In this document: piece after piece, positions 56,901 through 58,004 of the stretch | How positions within the stretch are numbered: the stretch's first letter is position 1 | Layout: each line of letters opens with the position of its first letter | Assembly (NCBI GenBank): GCA_017416805.1 | Contig: JAFQBB010000010.1 | Location: 1 to 58,004, forward strand | Source of the DNA: Bacteroidaceae bacterium | GTDB taxonomy: Bacteria > Bacteroidota > Bacteroidia > Bacteroidales > Bacteroidaceae | Reading direction: 5' to 3' | DNA: 58,004 nt | Translations under genes and position numbers: made by a program | Notes under the pieces: generated by a model | The model's input: only the letters and a program-made list of their open reading frames with translations | Told to the model about the DNA's origin: nothing | The model's database searches: none

Positions 56901-57157
56901 CAGGAATGACCATTTTCGGACTTACCTCCACAACCGGCACCTCCTGCATCCGCCACATCGGATTCCATCCCTCGGTAGATGCCTACCTCGAAGCCGAAAC
57001 CATTCGCCTCCCCACAACCCCAGTATCCGATAACCCCGTGAATGTTTACGCCATCGATGGCACCCTATTGAAAGAAAACGTTGCAACCGGTAAAGCTACC
57101 AATGACCTGAAACCCGGAATTTATCTTATAGGAAACACCAAAGTCAATGTGAGATAG
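53975..57157 (+). CDS. Secreted GH127 (DUF1680) beta-L-arabinofuranosidase-like protein
   Basis: 1060 residues. Signal peptide ends near MNAQS. The (alpha/alpha)6 catalytic region (about 30-460) keeps the zinc-thiolate site expected for GH127: Glu342 (SVSEHF), Glu361 and Cys363 (ESC), Cys430-Cys431 (WCCVGT). It is followed by beta-sandwich domains, a DUF4986-like region (about 560-700), further carbohydrate-binding-like modules and a tail NPVNVYAIDGTLL...PGIYLIGNTKVNVR, the Bacteroidetes C-terminal signature. Removes L-arabinofuranose from pectic or arabinan side chains. Last gene of the pectin run. Confidence 0.9.
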   Translation: MKKRKLTTAVAVITALIMADKMNAQSELYPQHFNLEEVTLLESPMKEAMDVNNKLLLEYDTDRLLTPFIRQAGLHNVEGSKYHGWTTTHPSFSNWGLSSWSLEGHVGGHYLTALSLAYAATTDETVRRQMKDRLDYMLQVLKDCQEAYEGNTQGMEGFIGGQPINQIWTGLYSGNLSPFKQYGGWVPFYCSHKILAGLRDAWIYTDSEVAKQLFRGLCDWSVNLISNLTESQMQEVLGWEHGGMNETLVDAYRLLGDEKYLKAAKRYSHAYEINGMQGNESTYSTTFLNGQHANTQVPKFIGFERIWQEDNTATTYRTAAHNFWHDVATHRTVCIGGNSVSEHFLAHERSSEYMTNLDGPESCNSNNMLKLSEMLFDETHDARYADFYEGTMWNHILSTQDPETGGYVYFTTLRPQSYRIYSQVNQAMWCCVGTGMENHSKYGHFIYTHNADEVLYINLFTASTLNSATFALTQETDFPYDDRTKITIRKGGTYTIAVRHPAWTTEGYAVHVNGEPQETGVTEGTASYVHINRTWKEGDVVTVNLPMELRYETCPGYDSYVAFKYGPMLLAARTTARTQAEADSTGLEYEALQNEYAGEGRMDHAPGSRATLKGLNSAPLLIGKRETVLDRIKAADLTKLHFTLDAQSEAGSGNWTSLTLEPFYGIHHSRYSCYWYQQSADAYEQSDMGKADAEEKALIERTLDFVATGEQQSEAGHDATYSTTSTTGSYRGEYYRDAQAGGYIQYTLENTKGETEGMALMCRFTTADAGRKATIYVDGEKLVDVTIPSTHNAADGNGFYNIEYPLTPNKLTDADGKIKERIVFRIVASSSTLCPGLYYLRLVNGYVSNAYVFRAKDWTTGDAGRVTRDKFTYDDENNTLTVKAGTGDNNVCLMLDYQQCEYTANESDKYLVVKGNNLSTASGKSYLWWLNGTNRGSSVAPTVVKQTTDGDIVIAWDITKSGLADNCVGDQYDLCAGMTIFGLTSTTGTSCIRHIGFHPSVDAYLEAETIRLPTTPVSDNPVNVYAIDGTLLKENVATGKATNDLKPGIYLIGNTKVNVR

Positions 57158-57219
57158 CTACTAGCTACGAGTTACTAGTGACTAGCTACGAGCTACAAGT
57201 GATGAGTGCTGAGTGACCA
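57158..57219. repeat. Intergenic CTACGAGCTACAAGTGATGAG-type word repeat
   Basis: Begins directly after the GH127 stop: CTACTAGCTACGAG, TTACTAGTGACTAG, CTACGAGCTACAAG, TGATGAGTGCTGAG. Same word family as the in-frame inserts of the GH43 gene. Confidence 0.75.
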
Positions 57220-57305
57220 TATGGCCGTTCAGCACTCTATTATTTGAGTCAATCCGAAAGCCCGGTTGTAACGTCATTCGATTTGCCAAAATATTAGGTT
57301 TTTCT

Positions 57306-57460
57306 ACCGTTTAGTAAAAAGTATGTCCAATACAAGAAAACAGGTCTAAAAAATGAACATATGTTCAAACGCCAATGAACATATGTTCAAGTGCCAACGA
57401 ACATATGTTCGTGGCCACTTGAACTTATGTTCCTATTTTCTCCCTAATTTCAACTAAATG
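57306..57460. repeat. 22-bp-period palindrome array B (GAACATATGTTC core)
   Basis: Palindromes start at 57355, 57377, 57399 (GAACATATGTTC) and 57421 (GAACTTATGTTC), exactly 22 bp apart. Order, degenerate end unit and flanks (AACAGGTCTAAAAAA left; CCTAATTTCAACTAAAT right) match the reverse complement of array A, while the linkers differ. Total length about 155 bp, as in A. Lies about 145 bases before the CRISPR array. Confidence 0.85.
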
Positions 57461-57486
57461 ACAGAAAGTGTATGTTAACGATTTCC

Positions 57487-57557
57487 GTTGACTATTTTCT
57501 GTTCTATTTATAGTCTTGGTTGACTGGGTTAAACATTATTTTTAATTAGAGTTGACT
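57487..57557. repeat. Three GTTGACT direct repeats at 32-bp spacing
   Basis: GTTGACT starts at 57487, 57519 and 57551. The sequence between is AT-rich and not conserved. It lies just left of the CRISPR array where a leader could be. Confidence 0.5.
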
Positions 57558-57603
57558 TGTTTTTTACTTAGTCATAATATAGGTTTACTCCCATCCGTTT
57601 TGA

Positions 57604-58004
57604 ACAAGCAAGAGGAGAGCAATTAGTATCTTTGCGCCAAGAAAGACAACCAGCCCCAAATAACCCAAAAAAACCTAATAGTTGTGAATTGCTTTCAAAT
57701 TAGTATCTTTGCGCCAAGAAAGACAACGATGCCGCCGACAAAAAAGGACGAAATGACGTTGTGAATTGCTTTCAAATTAGTATCTTTGCGCCAAGAAAGA
57801 CAACTTTGAGGTGAAGGAGTTTGAGCCAGAGAGTGTTGTGAATTGCTTTCAAATTAGTATCTTTGCGCCAAGAAAGACAACTGGAACTTCAACAGAATGG
57901 GTTCTTGGGGTGTTGTGAATTGCTTTCAAATTAGTATCTTTGCGCCAAGAAAGACAACTGTTTGATGATGATGTAGTGATGCAGTCAGTTGTGAATTGCT
58001 TTCA
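57604..58004 (+). CRISPR. CRISPR array, type II-C-like, continuing beyond the window
   Basis: Four complete identical 47-bp repeats at 57681-57727, 57758-57804, 57835-57881 and 57912-57958 begin GTTGTGAATTGCTTTC and end GCGCCAAGAAAGACAAC. A degenerate one at 57604-57650 keeps only its last 30 bases, and a partial one at 57988-58004 runs off the end. Spacers: 57651-57680, 57728-57757, 57805-57834, 57882-57911 (30 bp each) and 57959-57987 (29 bp). Repeat length and the ATTAGTATCTTTG core resemble Bacteroides type II-C (Cas9) arrays as I recall them. No cas gene or tracrRNA is in the window; they would lie to the right. Confidence 0.95.

Noticed and set aside
57284-57680. 12-base match between the first spacer (AAAAACCTAATA) and nearby sequence at 57286-57297
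   Set aside because: Short, AT-rich and probably chance; too short to call self-targeting.

Overview
The window looks like a chromosomal segment of a gut-type Bacteroidales species (Bacteroides/Phocaeicola/Prevotella-like). Evidence: the Bacteroidetes -7 promoter element TAnnTTTG recurs upstream of genes and RNAs; there are BspA-type leucine-rich repeat, NigD-like and DUF2971 proteins, GGGtGRT, pectin-degrading enzymes, and a 47-bp CRISPR repeat of the kind found with Bacteroidetes type II-C Cas9. No tRNA, rRNA, transposase or phage structural gene was recognised.

Layout. 1-12.5 kb: fabD, a cytosolic GH13 enzyme, a decayed toxin-antitoxin remnant, a strongly structured RNA locus (about 3.23-3.49 kb), a secreted protein of unknown function, an EamA transporter, a secreted GH43 arabinanase, an orphan HpaII-like protein, a free-standing AlaX-like editing domain, an NlpE-like lipoprotein and mltG. 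12.5-17.4 kb: a 1353-residue BspA-like/MBG surface protein and a DUF2971 protein. 17.5-33.6 kb: two candidate structured RNAs downstream of rplT, the thrS-infC-rpmI-rplT translation cluster, then TPR protein, def, ruvX, a SPOR lipoprotein, a two-gene envelope pair, glmS, ettA, a sugar nucleotidyltransferase and queA. 33.6-42.4 kb: NUDIX hydrolase, metH (without reactivation domain), smpB, Yip1 and NigD-like proteins, DUF4375, the Fe-S scaffold-like/GGGtGRT pair and an HU-like protein. 42.6-57.2 kb: a pectin island with two PL1 lyases, GH53 galactanase, GH43, AraC regulator, DUF1593, a GH97N-like/beta-barrel fusion, GH28 and GH127. It would attack galactan and arabinan side chains and the galacturonan backbone; no SusC/SusD pair is in the window. 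57.6 kb to the end: the start of a CRISPR array that runs off the window.

The most unusual signal is between genes. Four short arrays (25.35, 26.26, 42.45 and 57.36 kb) are built from perfect or near-perfect palindromes repeated at exactly 22 bp. Three share conserved outer flanks; two of these have the core GAACATATGTTC and the third has a different core, as if the palindrome could be exchanged inside a fixed frame. The fourth array, with another core, sits directly upstream of a consensus promoter for the HU-like gene. Other intergenic sequence consists of inverted repeats made from short repeated words, and one word family also appears in frame inside the GH43 gene.

All family names and functions come from reading motifs and from memory of families; no database search was possible.
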